Assembly: GCF_014145635.1 (NCBI RefSeq)
Contig: NZ_JACHTC010000001.1
Location: 1 to 64,000 of the forward strand
DNA: 64,000 nucleotides
Origin: Myroides sp. WP-1
GTDB taxonomy: Bacteria > Bacteroidota > Bacteroidia > Flavobacteriales > Flavobacteriaceae
Direction of reading: 5' to 3'
Part shown: positions 8,084-17,771 of the stretch, piece by piece
Layout of the letters: each line of letters starts with the position of its first letter
Position numbering within the stretch: the stretch's first letter is position 1
Translations under genes and position numbers: made by a program
Notes under the pieces: generated by a model
The model's input: only the letters and a program-made list of their open reading frames with translations
The model's database searches: none
Told to the model about the DNA's origin: nothing

Positions 8084-8623
8084 TCATAAATTACGGGCTA
8101 GTTCAACTAGTTTTTTACATGTTTTGTAATTGCGTGTAGTCGCTGTGATTTGTAGCTTTTTTTCGAGAAATGCATTGGTTATTTTGGTATTTCCATAACC
8201 ATTTCCAGCGACCAAATACGCCACTGAATCGCAAAGTATCAAGCGTTCTTTGGGAGAGAGTTTTTCAAAAATATCGCTGCTGTCTTGTCTTTTGGGGAAA
8301 GAACCAAAAAAGGTAACGTAGAGTTGAGCCTGCTCTTCCTCTAGTGTAATAGGGCACTGATCTATTAGGTTTTGAAAGGTTGATACAGCAAGAGTAAGAA
8401 CAGGTACAAGTAACCCTAGTTCAGTATGGATTGCTTGTTGGAGCTGAAGAGATAGTTTAGTTGTATCCGTTTCTTCCGAACGAAAGAGGAGATTTCCACT
8501 TTGGATATAGGTTTGTGCTTGTACAAAATTGAGTTTGGTAGCAAGTTGTTTCAAAACATCCATCTTAACGGTGTTTTTACCGCTAACATTAATGCCTCGA
8601 AGTAAAGAGATATAAGTTGTCAT
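8084..8623 (-). CDS. DUF1697 family protein
   Basis: Conserved protein of about 179 aa recognised by its N-terminus YISLLRGINVSGKNTVKM and the QTYIQSGNLLF segment that define DUF1697. The ATG at 8623 (MTTYISLLRG) is preferred; the longer frame would need a TTG start. Function is unknown for the family. It is monocistronic, on the opposite strand to its neighbours, with no signal peptide, so probably cytoplasmic. Confidence 0.85.
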   Translation of the reverse strand: MTTYISLLRGINVSGKNTVKMDVLKQLATKLNFVQAQTYIQSGNLLFRSEETDTTKLSLQLQQAIHTELGLLVPVLTLAVSTFQNLIDQCPITLEEEQAQLYVTFFGSFPKRQDSSDIFEKLSPKERLILCDSVAYLVAGNGYGNTKITNAFLEKKLQITATTRNYKTCKKLVELARNL

Positions 8624-8830
8624 AAGCAAGGAAATGAAAAAAGAAACAACAGTTTAATAATTACTAAACACAAAGATAGAGTATCTCAAGAGGTTTGTTG
8701 ACTGAATCTATTCTTTTGTTGAGAAAAAAGAGCTTGCGATAGCTGTCATTCATCAATAAAAATAGACCATTGGTCAAAGGAATACGAAAAGAAGTAAGGG
8801 TTTTCATTGATTTGCAGCAAAATATAAAAT

Positions 8831-9739
8831 ATGAAAACACGTGCATTTTTGCTTTTTTGTATCCTTATAGGAAGTATAATTTCATTGCAAGCGCAAGAGA
8901 GAATTAAAGGCCAATTTAAAATAGACTATGTTCCTTTTTCGAATTATGTTCGCCCCATAGATAGTGTAAAAACCCCTTCTAAAACAGATTTTAGACGGGT
9001 GGAGGCAAGTTTTGAAATCCCGTTGTCGGTAACAATGGATCACCGCAACAAACCACGTCTTTGGTCTATTGTAGCACAAGGAGCTTATGCCAAAATGCAA
9101 CACAAGTTATATGAAGAGGAGTTATTCCCTACAACATTACTCAATGCGCAAGTAGGGGTGAAGCACTTTCGCTCGATTAGCGATTCATGGTCGTTGTTGT
9201 TTATGGGAACAGTGGGTATATATACGACAGATGTGGAAATGATCAATAAGGAAACTATTTTGGCGCAGGGAGGTGTGTTCTTTATCAAGCATTTTAATGA
9301 GAAAGTAGCCTTGGGTGTTGGTCCGGTGTTAACCAATAGTTTTGGTGTTCCAATGGTTCTGCCAGGAATTTATTTCAATTGGGAAACACATGGTGATTTT
9401 TATGTACGAGTAGCCTTTCCACAAGGTGTAGAGCTAGGCTATAAAATGAATGAAATCGTAGATTTGAAACTTGCGGCTGACTTGCAAGGAATGACTGCTG
9501 TTATTAAAAAAGACGACAAGAACATGTTGTTGGGGTTTCAGCAGATTGTTGCTGGGTTTAGACCTGAATTTAAGTTCAACGACAATCTTACGCTGTCTTT
9601 AACTGCAGGAAGCTCTTTGGTGCGCTCTTTTTCTTACAACGAACGAAAGATTAAAAATATATTCAAGGAAAAGAAAGAAGCTGATCCGCGCTTTACCAGT
9701 ACTTTTTATGGTGCCGTTCAATTGCGTTGGGCGTTGTAA
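8831..9739 (+). CDS. DUF6268-type outer membrane beta-barrel protein
   Basis: 302-aa exported protein with a clear signal peptide (MKTRAFLLFCILIGSI, cleavage probably after SLQAQ). The mature part alternates hydrophobic and polar residues in strand-like blocks and ends in QLRWAL, a beta-barrel-type C-terminus. The layout resembles the DUF6268 family of Bacteroidota outer membrane proteins. No ligand is known. It is monocistronic, convergent with the LytTR gene at 9834, and the two share a double hairpin terminator. Family assignment is from memory of the pattern and is moderate. Confidence 0.65.
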   Translation: MKTRAFLLFCILIGSIISLQAQERIKGQFKIDYVPFSNYVRPIDSVKTPSKTDFRRVEASFEIPLSVTMDHRNKPRLWSIVAQGAYAKMQHKLYEEELFPTTLLNAQVGVKHFRSISDSWSLLFMGTVGIYTTDVEMINKETILAQGGVFFIKHFNEKVALGVGPVLTNSFGVPMVLPGIYFNWETHGDFYVRVAFPQGVELGYKMNEIVDLKLAADLQGMTAVIKKDDKNMLLGFQQIVAGFRPEFKFNDNLTLSLTAGSSLVRSFSYNERKIKNIFKEKKEADPRFTSTFYGAVQLRWAL

Positions 9740-9782
9740 GTGGCATTCAGCTACCCAAAATAAGAGTGGTGTAAACAAAAAT

Positions 9783-9835
9783 ATCCTCTTTCAGCGAAAG
9801 AGGATAAAAAGGACGAATACTATTCGTCCTTTTTT
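9783..9835. terminator. Tandem convergent terminators
   Basis: Hairpin 1 is ATCCTCTTT/AAAGAGGAT at 9783-9805. Hairpin 2 is GGACGAAT/ATTCGTCC at 9811-9829 with a T-run to 9835 on the plus strand and an A-run before it that serves the minus strand. They separate the barrel gene from the convergent LytTR gene, whose stop lies within the second T-run. Confidence 0.8.
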
Positions 9836-10574
9836 ATTTGCTCAATAAATTTTTATAAATAATATCGTTTAACAGCGTTTCTTTGCGTTGCCTAGCTATA
9901 GGCAATTGGATTTGATGGATAAAAACGCGATTACCAGAAAGAGAACTAATGTGTTTGACGTTAATCAGGTAAGATTTGTGAATTCTGAAAAAGTGTTCTT
10001 TTGGTAGGAGTTCCTCTATGGCGATCATCGTTTGGTGAATGATATACATTTTTTCAAGGGTGTGAATTTTGAGGTAATTTTGCATCGCTTCGATGTAGAG
10101 AATGTCAGTCCATTGAATCTTAACAAAACAATCTTCATGCTTGATATACATTGAACTTTCAACGAGGCTAACTTCTTCTCTTGCTTGATTTTTAAGTAGG
10201 TACAGCTCTTTTGCTTTAAGAGCAGCCTGATAAAAGCGTTTAAAAGTGATTGGTTTTAGTAAGTAATCAACAATTTGCAGGCGATAGCCTTCTAAGGCAT
10301 GTTCGGAATAAGCAGTAGTAAAAATAACCATAGGAGGCTGGCTGATTGACTCCAAGAAATCTATACCAGATAAATAGGGCATATTGATATCCAAGAACAG
10401 GAGATCGTATTTTTCTTTGCTAATTAATTCTTGTGCTTCCAACGCGGACCCACAAGACGCCGTAGCGGATAGAAAATCCACTTGAGCGATAAAGTCAACA
10501 ATGGCTCTTCTCGCTAAAGGCTCGTCATCTATGACTAGGCATTTAAGTGCTGTGTGTGGTTTATCTGTTGTCAT
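9834..10574 (-). CDS. LytTR-family response regulator (system 1)
   Basis: 246-aa regulator. The receiver has D16/D17, phospho-acceptor D62 in LFLDINMPYLSG and switch Lys107 in LLKPI. The C-terminal LytTR DNA-binding domain has the typical HFFRIHKSYLINV segment and ends in PIARQRKE. Its start overlaps the kinase gene 10561-11631 by 14 bp, so the two are translationally coupled. It is a paralogue of 17772-18491, with the same HxxRIHKSxxx core. Likely targets are nearby envelope genes, but that is inference from position. Confidence 0.92.
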   Translation of the reverse strand: MTTDKPHTALKCLVIDDEPLARRAIVDFIAQVDFLSATASCGSALEAQELISKEKYDLLFLDINMPYLSGIDFLESISQPPMVIFTTAYSEHALEGYRLQIVDYLLKPITFKRFYQAALKAKELYLLKNQAREEVSLVESSMYIKHEDCFVKIQWTDILYIEAMQNYLKIHTLEKMYIIHQTMIAIEELLPKEHFFRIHKSYLINVKHISSLSGNRVFIHQIQLPIARQRKETLLNDIIYKNLLSK

Positions 10575-11631
10575 GAGGATCGTTTAAATTGATTTGAAGT
10601 ACTACTGTAAATTGATCTTTTTCTTGATTCAATTGAAATGAATGGTTCTCAGGATATTGAATTTTTAATCGTTCAGTTACATTAGCAAGACCAATTCCGC
10701 CTTGTTGTTTTTCTCTTTTATATGTATCGTTGTACGAGTTTTCAATCGCTAAAGATAACAGTCCGCCGTGTTCCGTGCAATGAATCTGTACATAACCTTG
10801 TTGGTGCGGAAGACGAGAAACGTGTTTAAAGGCATTTTCTACCAAAGGAACAAGTAAAAGAGGAGCTATTTCAAGCTGTCGAGATTCAATCTCCCATAAA
10901 CAGGTTACGGTTAATTCTTCTTGCCATCGTATTTGTTCTATAGCAACTAAGTCTTGTAAGTATTGAATCTCTTGGTGTAAGAATACCTTTTTTTGGTTGC
11001 TTTCATACAGTTGATAGCGCAAAATATCAGAAAACTTCAGCAATACCGTAGAGGCAAGCTCTACATTATGTTGCATTAATATATGAATGTGATTGAGTAC
11101 GTTAAACATCAAATGCGGATTAATTTGATCTTGGAGTAGCTTAATTTGCGCTTCCAAATGCTCTTGTTGTAGCTTGGTGTTTACCTTTTCAATTTTGTGG
11201 TGTTCTTCATAAAATCGGATACCACAAGTTGTAGTTACAATAGCCATGGCTGATGGAATAGAATTAAACAGTTTATAGACAAACAATTCTTTCCAGCTTT
11301 GTACATCAGATCTCGCTAAGGCTTGTTCGTCCTGAATAAAATAGGGAAACAGGGTAAAACAGAGCGATACTAAGATATTGAGTAGGATAATACCAAGGAA
11401 AAATTGAAGGAGAAAGTGTTTCATTCGGCCTTCTTTCAGTGCTTTAGGCAATACGATATCACTGAGGTAATGGGAAATACCAATAAAAGAAGCCATCACA
11501 AAAGCAGTGTACAAGATCCAATAGTAGAAAGGATGATTACTGAGGTACACATAGGGCCATAGCGAAAAGGTTAGGATAGACCAGAAAACAATAAAAAACA
11601 GACGCTTGTGTTTGTAAATATCGGTAGTCAT
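10561..11631 (-). CDS. LytS-type sensor histidine kinase (system 1)
   Basis: Membrane kinase of the His_kinase (PF06580) family, about 356 aa. Four hydrophobic helices lie in the first 160 residues, then a coiled linker and the phospho-acceptor motif DQINPHLMFNVLNHI. A HATPase domain with PLVENAFKHVSR and QQGGIGLANVTERL follows. The ATG at 11631 (MTTDIYKHKR) is chosen over the longer frame, since the upstream residues are not family-like. It phosphorylates the LytTR regulator of the same operon. The signal is unknown. TTTGAGTC lies about 40 bp upstream at 11673-11680. Confidence 0.9.
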   Translation of the reverse strand: MTTDIYKHKRLFFIVFWSILTFSLWPYVYLSNHPFYYWILYTAFVMASFIGISHYLSDIVLPKALKEGRMKHFLLQFFLGIILLNILVSLCFTLFPYFIQDEQALARSDVQSWKELFVYKLFNSIPSAMAIVTTTCGIRFYEEHHKIEKVNTKLQQEHLEAQIKLLQDQINPHLMFNVLNHIHILMQHNVELASTVLLKFSDILRYQLYESNQKKVFLHQEIQYLQDLVAIEQIRWQEELTVTCLWEIESRQLEIAPLLLVPLVENAFKHVSRLPHQQGYVQIHCTEHGGLLSLAIENSYNDTYKREKQQGGIGLANVTERLKIQYPENHSFQLNQEKDQFTVVLQINLNDPHDNR

Positions 11632-11762
11632 AGAGATGGTTTTGCAATACAAAGGTAAATAAAGGAAAATCATTTGAGTCCTATCTCTTTTTTTGACCTG
11701 TGGTTTATTTACTTTGACGAATGACAGGTGTGCCAATGTGCAATCAGGTGAATAGACAAAAA

Positions 11763-11792
11763 AAGCATAGAGAACACCATTTCTCTATGCTT
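11763..11792 (-). terminator. Terminator of the small barrel gene
   Basis: A perfect 12-bp stem, AAGCATAGAGAA (11763-11774) with TTCTCTATGCTT (11781-11792), encloses a 6-nt loop. On the minus strand a T-run follows. It lies 10 bp past the end of the gene at 11802-12383. Confidence 0.85.
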
Positions 11793-11801
11793 GTTTAAAT
11801 T

Positions 11802-12383
11802 TTATAAGAAGTAGTAGCTCAACCCCACTTGTACATGGTTAGACTTCGATTTAAAATCTTTAGTTAAGTTGTTTAAGCTACGCGCATATACTAGATCAAA
11901 GCTAAACTTACCCCAGCTTACTCCAGCACCTAGTTGAGCTTTGATGTTGTTTTTGTTCCAACGATTATCTAGTGAACCCAAATTTTCTGCTAGCGTTAAT
12001 TTGTCATCAATTACTTGTGAGTAAACTCCACCTGCCGTTATGTGAACTTTTATTTTGTTGAGATCCAGAATATTGTATCCAATAGCAAGTGGAATATCAA
12101 TACTTTTCCACTTCGCTTGCTGAATGCCTGTATGATCCACATCAGATTTAGATTCACTGTACAATAGATCTGCTTGAAGAAAAAGTCGATCAAAGTGATA
12201 TTGCGTTGTGATTCCTGCAGAAAACCCCAGTGCATTTGATCGGCTTAAATTGGTTAAGTTGCCCGCAATATTGGAGTGGTTAGAAGTTACTTTTACTCCT
12301 AATTGAAAAGGACTTTGCGCTAAAGCTTCTGCGCTACACATTGTTAATGCTGCAAGACTCAAACTTAAAATAGTTGCTTTCAT
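11802..12383 (-). CDS. Small outer membrane beta-barrel protein (OMP_b-brl_2 type)
   Basis: 193-aa exported protein with signal peptide MKATILSLSLAALTM and likely cleavage after EALAQ. Strand-like repeats include GFSAGITTQYHFDRLFLQADLLYSE (23 residues, first 20 suffice: GFSAGITTQYHFDRLFLQAD) and the C-terminal VQVGLSYYFL, the classic barrel ending of PorT/OmpW-like proteins in Bacteroidota. It lies upstream of LytS/LytTR system 1 on the same strand but has its own terminator, so it is probably a separate unit. Its role is unknown. Confidence 0.8.
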   Translation of the reverse strand: MKATILSLSLAALTMCSAEALAQSPFQLGVKVTSNHSNIAGNLTNLSRSNALGFSAGITTQYHFDRLFLQADLLYSESKSDVDHTGIQQAKWKSIDIPLAIGYNILDLNKIKVHITAGGVYSQVIDDKLTLAENLGSLDNRWNKNNIKAQLGAGVSWGKFSFDLVYARSLNNLTKDFKSKSNHVQVGLSYYFL

Positions 12384-12498
12384 ATTTAAAAATTAAATTC
12401 GAGTGCAAATAACTTTGCATTTGGGCAAGCAGACAATCTTCTTTGACCAATGGTTTAAGTCTGTTGATTAGGGGTCTTTGTCCATAGGGCTGAGGTTT

Positions 12499-14022
12499 TT
12501 AGTTTTCGAAAATATTCATTTCTTCTTGGTATATCGGACTTTCTACGCTCAAAAAATGCAGCACACTGTGAAAGACGTGATGTTGAGACAATAGAGAATT
12601 GGATTTTAACTTTTTAGAATCGTCGGATACCCATACAATAAAGGGAATCTCATATTGTTCTTTTGGCGCAATGCGCATTGGTAATCCGTGCATATACAAA
12701 TTTTTCTCTCCTAGCGATTCTCCGTGATCAGAAACAAATAGTAACGTGCTTTTGAATTGGGGCAAGCTCTTGAGATCTTCAATGACGCGATGTAGGAGAT
12801 AATCGGTATATACAATGGTATTATCATAGGCGTTAATCAAGGCTTCTGAAGAACAATTGCTCAGCTCTACACTGGTACAAACGGGAGTAAATACCTCAAA
12901 AGCAGGAGGGTATTTGGTATTGTATGTAGGGCCATGACTCGTGCTGGTGTGTAATACAACTAGAATTTTGTTTTGGGTACTCGCCAAAATATCTTCTTTT
13001 AAGTTGGTTAACAGTATTTCGTCATAGCCACAGTTGTCGCCTTCGCATAGCGATCTTAAGTTTTCTTTACTTTGGTAACGGGAGATGTGAACTGGTGGTT
13101 CGCCCCAATTTGTTGTTTTCCAAATAACGTCTACTTGGTTTCGGTACAGGTAGTTGGGAAGTATCTCATATAAGTCTGAACTATCCTTGTATTCCAAAAT
13201 ACTTTTTACCCCTGCTGTAGTATAAGTAGCAGATGAATTGGCGTCAAAGTGATAGACATTTTTTGTTTGAGAAAGGAGAGGGTTTGTATTTTTTTCATAA
13301 CCATATAGAGAAAAATTCTGTTTTCTGGCAGATTCTCCAATGACGAGTACAACGATTGATTTTTCTTCATTTGTAATCGTCGCGTTTGGCAAGAGGATTT
13401 CCTTTTGGTTTTTTTGCGCTTGATGAACGTAAAAGAGAGCCGTGTTTACGGAATAGGACCAAGGCATGGCCAAGCCACCTAGTTGTTTGGAGTGTTTGTC
13501 AATCCACAGTAATTGATTGGCATTGAGCAAAACAAGACTCAACATAACACCTAAGGCTAATCCTGAACGTATAAAAAAGGTTTTCCACGTTTCGCGTTGA
13601 ATGGAAATACGCCAAAGAACAATACTCGGTAAAATACCAAACAACACCAGATAGAACACCAAGGTAAGAGAAAAAAAGCTACTGGATTCTTCCGTATTGG
13701 TATTGAGGATATTTCCGATCATGCTTTCATCAAGAATAACCCCATAGGAATAGATGAAATAAACAGAAATAGCATTGAGTATGAAGAAGGTAGAAAGCAG
13801 TGTTTTCCCAACTCGACGCGAAAGAGATAGGAATAGGTAAAAGGCAAAAAAATTAGCAACTACCATTAGGAGTACTAAAGTAAAGAAAAAGAGGAGCTGA
13901 CGTAGCGCCCCTGTTTCGCTATGTTGAATTACAAAATTGAAGAAGGGAAGGTGATAGAGCACTGTGTTAACAATGCTCATCCAAAGGGCTACATGACTGG
14001 TTCGACAGTTATTTTTGAACAT
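12499..14022 (-). CDS. eptA: EptA-like phosphoethanolamine transferase
   Basis: Inner-membrane enzyme that transfers phosphoethanolamine to lipid A or another envelope acceptor. About five TM helices occupy the first 190 residues, then a periplasmic alkaline-phosphatase-fold domain. Visible site motifs are VLVIGESARKQNFSLYGY (metal-binding Glu), a Ser/Thr-rich nucleophile region around ATYTTAG, LHTSTSHGPTY and SDHGESLGE with MHGLP (metal ligands). The ATG at 14022 (MFKNNCRTSH) aligns with family starts; a longer frame starts at 14070. It overlaps the PAP2 gene by 14 bp. The usual nucleophile context (CGTAT) is altered to TYTTA. Lipid A as acceptor is inference. Confidence 0.85.
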   Translation of the reverse strand: MFKNNCRTSHVALWMSIVNTVLYHLPFFNFVIQHSETGALRQLLFFFTLVLLMVVANFFAFYLFLSLSRRVGKTLLSTFFILNAISVYFIYSYGVILDESMIGNILNTNTEESSSFFSLTLVFYLVLFGILPSIVLWRISIQRETWKTFFIRSGLALGVMLSLVLLNANQLLWIDKHSKQLGGLAMPWSYSVNTALFYVHQAQKNQKEILLPNATITNEEKSIVVLVIGESARKQNFSLYGYEKNTNPLLSQTKNVYHFDANSSATYTTAGVKSILEYKDSSDLYEILPNYLYRNQVDVIWKTTNWGEPPVHISRYQSKENLRSLCEGDNCGYDEILLTNLKEDILASTQNKILVVLHTSTSHGPTYNTKYPPAFEVFTPVCTSVELSNCSSEALINAYDNTIVYTDYLLHRVIEDLKSLPQFKSTLLFVSDHGESLGEKNLYMHGLPMRIAPKEQYEIPFIVWVSDDSKKLKSNSLLSQHHVFHSVLHFLSVESPIYQEEMNIFEN

Positions 14023-14836
14023 AGATCTTAGTGATTTTATAGGATGAATAACACAAGCTTCCCAGTGCACAGTAATAAATAAAAAGATTCTCTTGCAGGA
14101 TTCGCCAAATCAAAACAATACAACAAGATAAAAACAAAAGTAGAAATAGAGGATAATATTTTTTGTTGTAGATCCACGGCCATAAGCGATACTTATGTGT
14201 TATACACAAACCGAGCAATCCTGATATATAGCCTAAGACACAACCAATAAATACATCTAAGGGATAATGAGCACCGACAGCCACGCGGGTAAAGGCAAAG
14301 AGTAAACCTATACTAACTGTAGTTATTACATACGAAATTTTGTAGCTTTTTCTTTTTGGAGCAAAGACAAACATCAAAATCGTTAAGATGGTAAAAATGG
14401 TAATGGAATGTCCAGAGGGAAAACTAGTAGATCCCGAAAGTTTCTCACCAATAATATGGAAGGTTTTATAATCAAAGGCCTTTGCGGGTCTTGGTATGGC
14501 AAATAGCTCTTTTAACAATAGCGCAACTACCATGGAAATTAAAGATCCCGTAAGAAGAGATTCCCATAGCTTGGGAGTATACAAAATAAATAAAGTGAGA
14601 AAGGATAAAAAAATCAAGGCATCACCAAACTGTGTCAAATTAAAGAGCAATTCAGGATGTTGACTCACATAGTGATTGATGAAGTAAAACCACTCTTTTT
14701 GAAGATGTATGTATCCTTTTATAGAAAGGGAATCAAAGAGATACAATAGAAAGAAAATACAAAGAAGTAAACCAAGTGGAAACGCAAATGTAAAATATCG
14801 GGGTTTGATGGAACTAATGGAGATAAATTTATTCAT
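14009..14836 (-). CDS. PAP2-family membrane phosphatase (possible lipid A phosphatase)
   Basis: 275-aa integral membrane phosphatase with all three PAP2 signature blocks: KELFAIPRP, FPSGHS and TRVAVGAHYPLD. Roughly six TM helices place the active site on the periplasmic face. It is the first gene of a coupled pair with the EptA-like transferase (14-bp overlap). In other Bacteroidota, LpxE/LpxF-type PAP2 enzymes remove lipid A phosphates before or alongside ethanolamine addition. Undecaprenyl pyrophosphate phosphatase is the main alternative. Its role is inferred from the pairing. Confidence 0.85.
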   Translation of the reverse strand: MNKFISISSIKPRYFTFAFPLGLLLCIFFLLYLFDSLSIKGYIHLQKEWFYFINHYVSQHPELLFNLTQFGDALIFLSFLTLFILYTPKLWESLLTGSLISMVVALLLKELFAIPRPAKAFDYKTFHIIGEKLSGSTSFPSGHSITIFTILTILMFVFAPKRKSYKISYVITTVSIGLLFAFTRVAVGAHYPLDVFIGCVLGYISGLLGLCITHKYRLWPWIYNKKYYPLFLLLFLSCCIVLIWRILQENLFIYYCALGSLCYSSYKITKIYVQK

Positions 14837-15099
14837 TGTTTTACGTAAAAATTGTCATTCAATATTTTTTAAAATGCTGGTATGCAGGGCAATGATAGTT
14901 TTTATAAAACCATTGATTAAACTATTGTGATGAAAGTACCTTTAGCGGTGATATACTCACTTTAGCCAGGGGGTTGGGAATAGCATTAAAGGAGGACTAC
15001 AATAGTCAAGCCAAATTTTTACGGAAGGATTAACAAAACCACACTTTGTTTTCATAAGTGAAAGTTTTGCCTTAAAAGATGTGGAAATATAAAAAAAAA

Positions 15100-15120
15100 G
15101 AACCCTTTTTTTAAGGGTTC
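15100..15120 (-). terminator. Hairpin downstream of the TonB-type receptor gene
   Basis: GAACCCTT (15100-15107) pairs with AAGGGTTC (15113-15120). On the minus strand it is followed by a run of T (the plus-strand A-run before 15100). It lies 90 bp past the receptor stop at 15212. The rest of 14837-15211 holds the promoter side of the PAP2 gene; I see no gene there. Confidence 0.65.
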
Positions 15121-15211
15121 CTTTCTAAGTCAACACAACTATAGTAACTAAAGATTATAAATGAAGAGATCGTTTAGTGGTGTGCATTGACCGTGTTTAA
15201 ACATAGTATTT

Positions 15212-17620
15212 TTATTTTACAACTTTAATCGCAGGATGATTTTTTGAAGGTGAGAGATCGTCAACTTCAGCCTCTGCTTTTTTGTTTTTTCCTCCAAAAT
15301 TATAGGTAACACCAAATTTGAAGATTCTCATATCATTTTTTAAATTAAAATTCGTTTGCTGATCGGGATGTTCTAAAATGGTGGTTCGAAATCCTCCTGT
15401 TTTAAATAAATCGCTAACCGCTAGGGTGGCAGTAAAGGAATCATGTAGGAATTTTTTACTTATACCTAGGCTAATTTCTCCTAATGAACGGTATTTGAAG
15501 TTCGAATCAATTCCGCCATTTTGATACCAGCCGCTAACTTCCACATTGAAATTGTGCGGTAGTTTAAAATTGTTGTAGGTAAATAATCCAATACTATTTT
15601 TATTTTCCTTGATTATAGTATTGTCAAATTTTGTATTGTAAAAATAGATTCCGTGGTAATTTTCCCACCAGTTAAATCCGGGGATCGGCAAAGCAAGAGA
15701 GGCTTGCCATTCACTTCTGTTTTTGCCGTTAACACTGGTAAAATACGCTTGATTAATTCCCTGATTGAAATAGCTATATAACATGGGGTCTGTTATACGG
15801 CTGTATCCCAGAGTTACATCTATAAATCCTAAAAATTGCTGAGTCACTTCGACGGTGTGGGCATATTCAGGTTGTAGATTTGGATTACCCATTGATCGTG
15901 TACTGCTATTTAAAAAGCGTACAGCCGGATTGAGCTTATCAAATTCAGGACGTTCTATTCGCCTAGCATAAGAGGCCATAATGGAGTAATTTTCACTAGC
16001 CATATAGGTTACTTGAATAGAGGGAAATAAAGAGAAATAGTTTTGCTTCACTAGCTTCTTGTGATTTAATGTATCGCCTTGAATGTGGGTGTATTCACCG
16101 CGTAGCCCTGCTAAGATAGACCATTTGTCTAGGGTTATATCAAGTGATCCATAAAAAGCATGTACACCTGTTTTATATTCAAATTGACTCTTTGTTTGCT
16201 TGTTTGTTATAGAACCATGTTGTACAAGTGTTTGCAGGCGTTCGTTTGTTTGTAACCTCGTGTAGTTACTCTTGACCCCAACTTCTATTTTTGCACTAGA
16301 CGAGTCTTCTTCCCACAGGTAATTTTGATAGTCAGATTTAAAATTAAACGCGTTTTGATCACTTGGATATACATTGTATTGTCTACTGCTATTTTCATTA
16401 GAGCGAATAAAAGGAGGGAGCTGTTCAACAATAGCATCTGTTGCATCCGATTTGACGTACTGCATACCGATGGAAGTTGTCCAACGTTCTTTTTCTCGGC
16501 CATTGAGTGTATAGAATAGATCTGTTTTGAATGTTGATAACTTATTTTTGCTGTTATTTCGCTGTAAAACTTGTTGTGTATTTGATCCAAGTTCACCTGT
16601 AGTTGTTTGGGTGTGAACAGCACTAGGCGTGTCGTTGTAGTCCAAAGCTGTAGCTAAACGCAAGCTGTGTTTTGAATTAAAAGTTCGAGTAACGTCAACT
16701 TGCGCGACATGAGATTTACTCGTTAAAAGAGAATGTTGTATTTGGTTTAACCAAGCTTGTTTGGGAGAGGCGAAATCTCGTTTTTCAAAATTTTCTCTCA
16801 AACGATCAGGGGTATAGCTAAAAGAATACAAGAAGTTAAAACTCCAGTGTTCATTGCCATAGCCTAAGTTTAGGGCTTGATCTGTACTTATTTTGTTGCT
16901 CATGCCCATAGAAGTATTAAATGTTCCATAGAAACCTTGGGCCAGCTTCTTTTTGGAAATGATATTGATCACTCCTCCTGTACCAGATGCATCGATGGAG
17001 GCTGGTGGGTTGTTGAGCATTTCAATAGATTGTAGGGTCGACCCTGGTGTGCCTTTGAGTATGGTTTTTAGTTGCTCTGCCGACAATTGAGTCGGTTGAC
17101 CATCAAGCAAAATAGTAACCCCAGATTTTCCCTTAATTTTTAATTCGCCATTTTGACTGATCGTTACACCAGGTAGCGTTTTTAAAACATCATAAGCCGA
17201 TTGTGTTTGCGCTAAATTACTCTGTGCAACAGCTAAAGTAGCCTTACCCGGAGATACCTTTAAGGCTTTTCTATGGCTAGTGATTAGCACTTCGTCTAAT
17301 AAAGTGTCATCGTTTTCTAAGATGAGGTGTATAGGGGTATTAGGCACATCCAGCGACAAAAGTTGTACGTTGTTTTTATAGCCAATAAAACTACTAGTCA
17401 GTTTGTATTGTCCCTTGTTTCGAATGGGAGCTATAGTAAAACTTCCATCTTCTTCACTCATCGTGACGTATTCTTCTTTGGGATTATCGATCGCTTGTAA
17501 TACTAACGTAGCCCAACCAATCGCTTGATTTTGCGTGTCTCTTACTGTACCGTGTAGTTGCGTTTGTGCACAAAGCGGTAAGCTTAGGAACAGTAGGAGT
17601 AAAAGTGTAATTTTCTTCAT
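15212..17620 (-). CDS. TonB-type outer membrane receptor (OMP_b-brl_3)
   Basis: 802-aa outer membrane protein. Signal peptide MKKITLLLLLFLSLPLCAQ is followed by a carboxypeptidase-regulatory-like domain (about 22-105), a plug domain (LAQTQSAYDVLKTLPGVTIS to GGVINIISKK, about 130-230) and a large barrel of the OMP_b-brl_3 type. It belongs to the SusC-unrelated group often encoded beside LytTR or HisKA systems in Bacteroidota. It lies 150 bp downstream of the LytTR gene of system 2, on the same strand. Substrate is unknown; it ends with a charged tail rather than a C-terminal aromatic. Confidence 0.88.
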   Translation of the reverse strand: MKKITLLLLLFLSLPLCAQTQLHGTVRDTQNQAIGWATLVLQAIDNPKEEYVTMSEEDGSFTIAPIRNKGQYKLTSSFIGYKNNVQLLSLDVPNTPIHLILENDDTLLDEVLITSHRKALKVSPGKATLAVAQSNLAQTQSAYDVLKTLPGVTISQNGELKIKGKSGVTILLDGQPTQLSAEQLKTILKGTPGSTLQSIEMLNNPPASIDASGTGGVINIISKKKLAQGFYGTFNTSMGMSNKISTDQALNLGYGNEHWSFNFLYSFSYTPDRLRENFEKRDFASPKQAWLNQIQHSLLTSKSHVAQVDVTRTFNSKHSLRLATALDYNDTPSAVHTQTTTGELGSNTQQVLQRNNSKNKLSTFKTDLFYTLNGREKERWTTSIGMQYVKSDATDAIVEQLPPFIRSNENSSRQYNVYPSDQNAFNFKSDYQNYLWEEDSSSAKIEVGVKSNYTRLQTNERLQTLVQHGSITNKQTKSQFEYKTGVHAFYGSLDITLDKWSILAGLRGEYTHIQGDTLNHKKLVKQNYFSLFPSIQVTYMASENYSIMASYARRIERPEFDKLNPAVRFLNSSTRSMGNPNLQPEYAHTVEVTQQFLGFIDVTLGYSRITDPMLYSYFNQGINQAYFTSVNGKNRSEWQASLALPIPGFNWWENYHGIYFYNTKFDNTIIKENKNSIGLFTYNNFKLPHNFNVEVSGWYQNGGIDSNFKYRSLGEISLGISKKFLHDSFTATLAVSDLFKTGGFRTTILEHPDQQTNFNLKNDMRIFKFGVTYNFGGKNKKAEAEVDDLSPSKNHPAIKVVK

Positions 17621-17771
17621 TTTTTTTGCAGGATTGAATTGCGTCGTTTTAGTTTTTATGACACAAATATCCCAACCTTGAACGAGCTATTCAAAAAAGA
17701 AGGATCAACCTTAGTATTTTGATGATCAACTGAATTGGCCCTCCCTTTTTATCCGGTATCCCGTCAACTAC

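Noticed and set aside
8664..8846. 60-aa minus-strand frame upstream of the barrel gene
   Set aside because: Occupies the promoter region between divergent genes, overlaps the next start, and has no recognisable content.
12499..14022. Mobile colistin resistance gene (mcr)
   Set aside because: Coupled to a PAP2 gene in an ordinary chromosomal setting, with no insertion sequence; motifs are of a divergent EptA type.
16285..16623. 112-aa frame inside the TonB-type receptor gene
   Set aside because: Alternate-frame shadow of a long, well-supported coding region.
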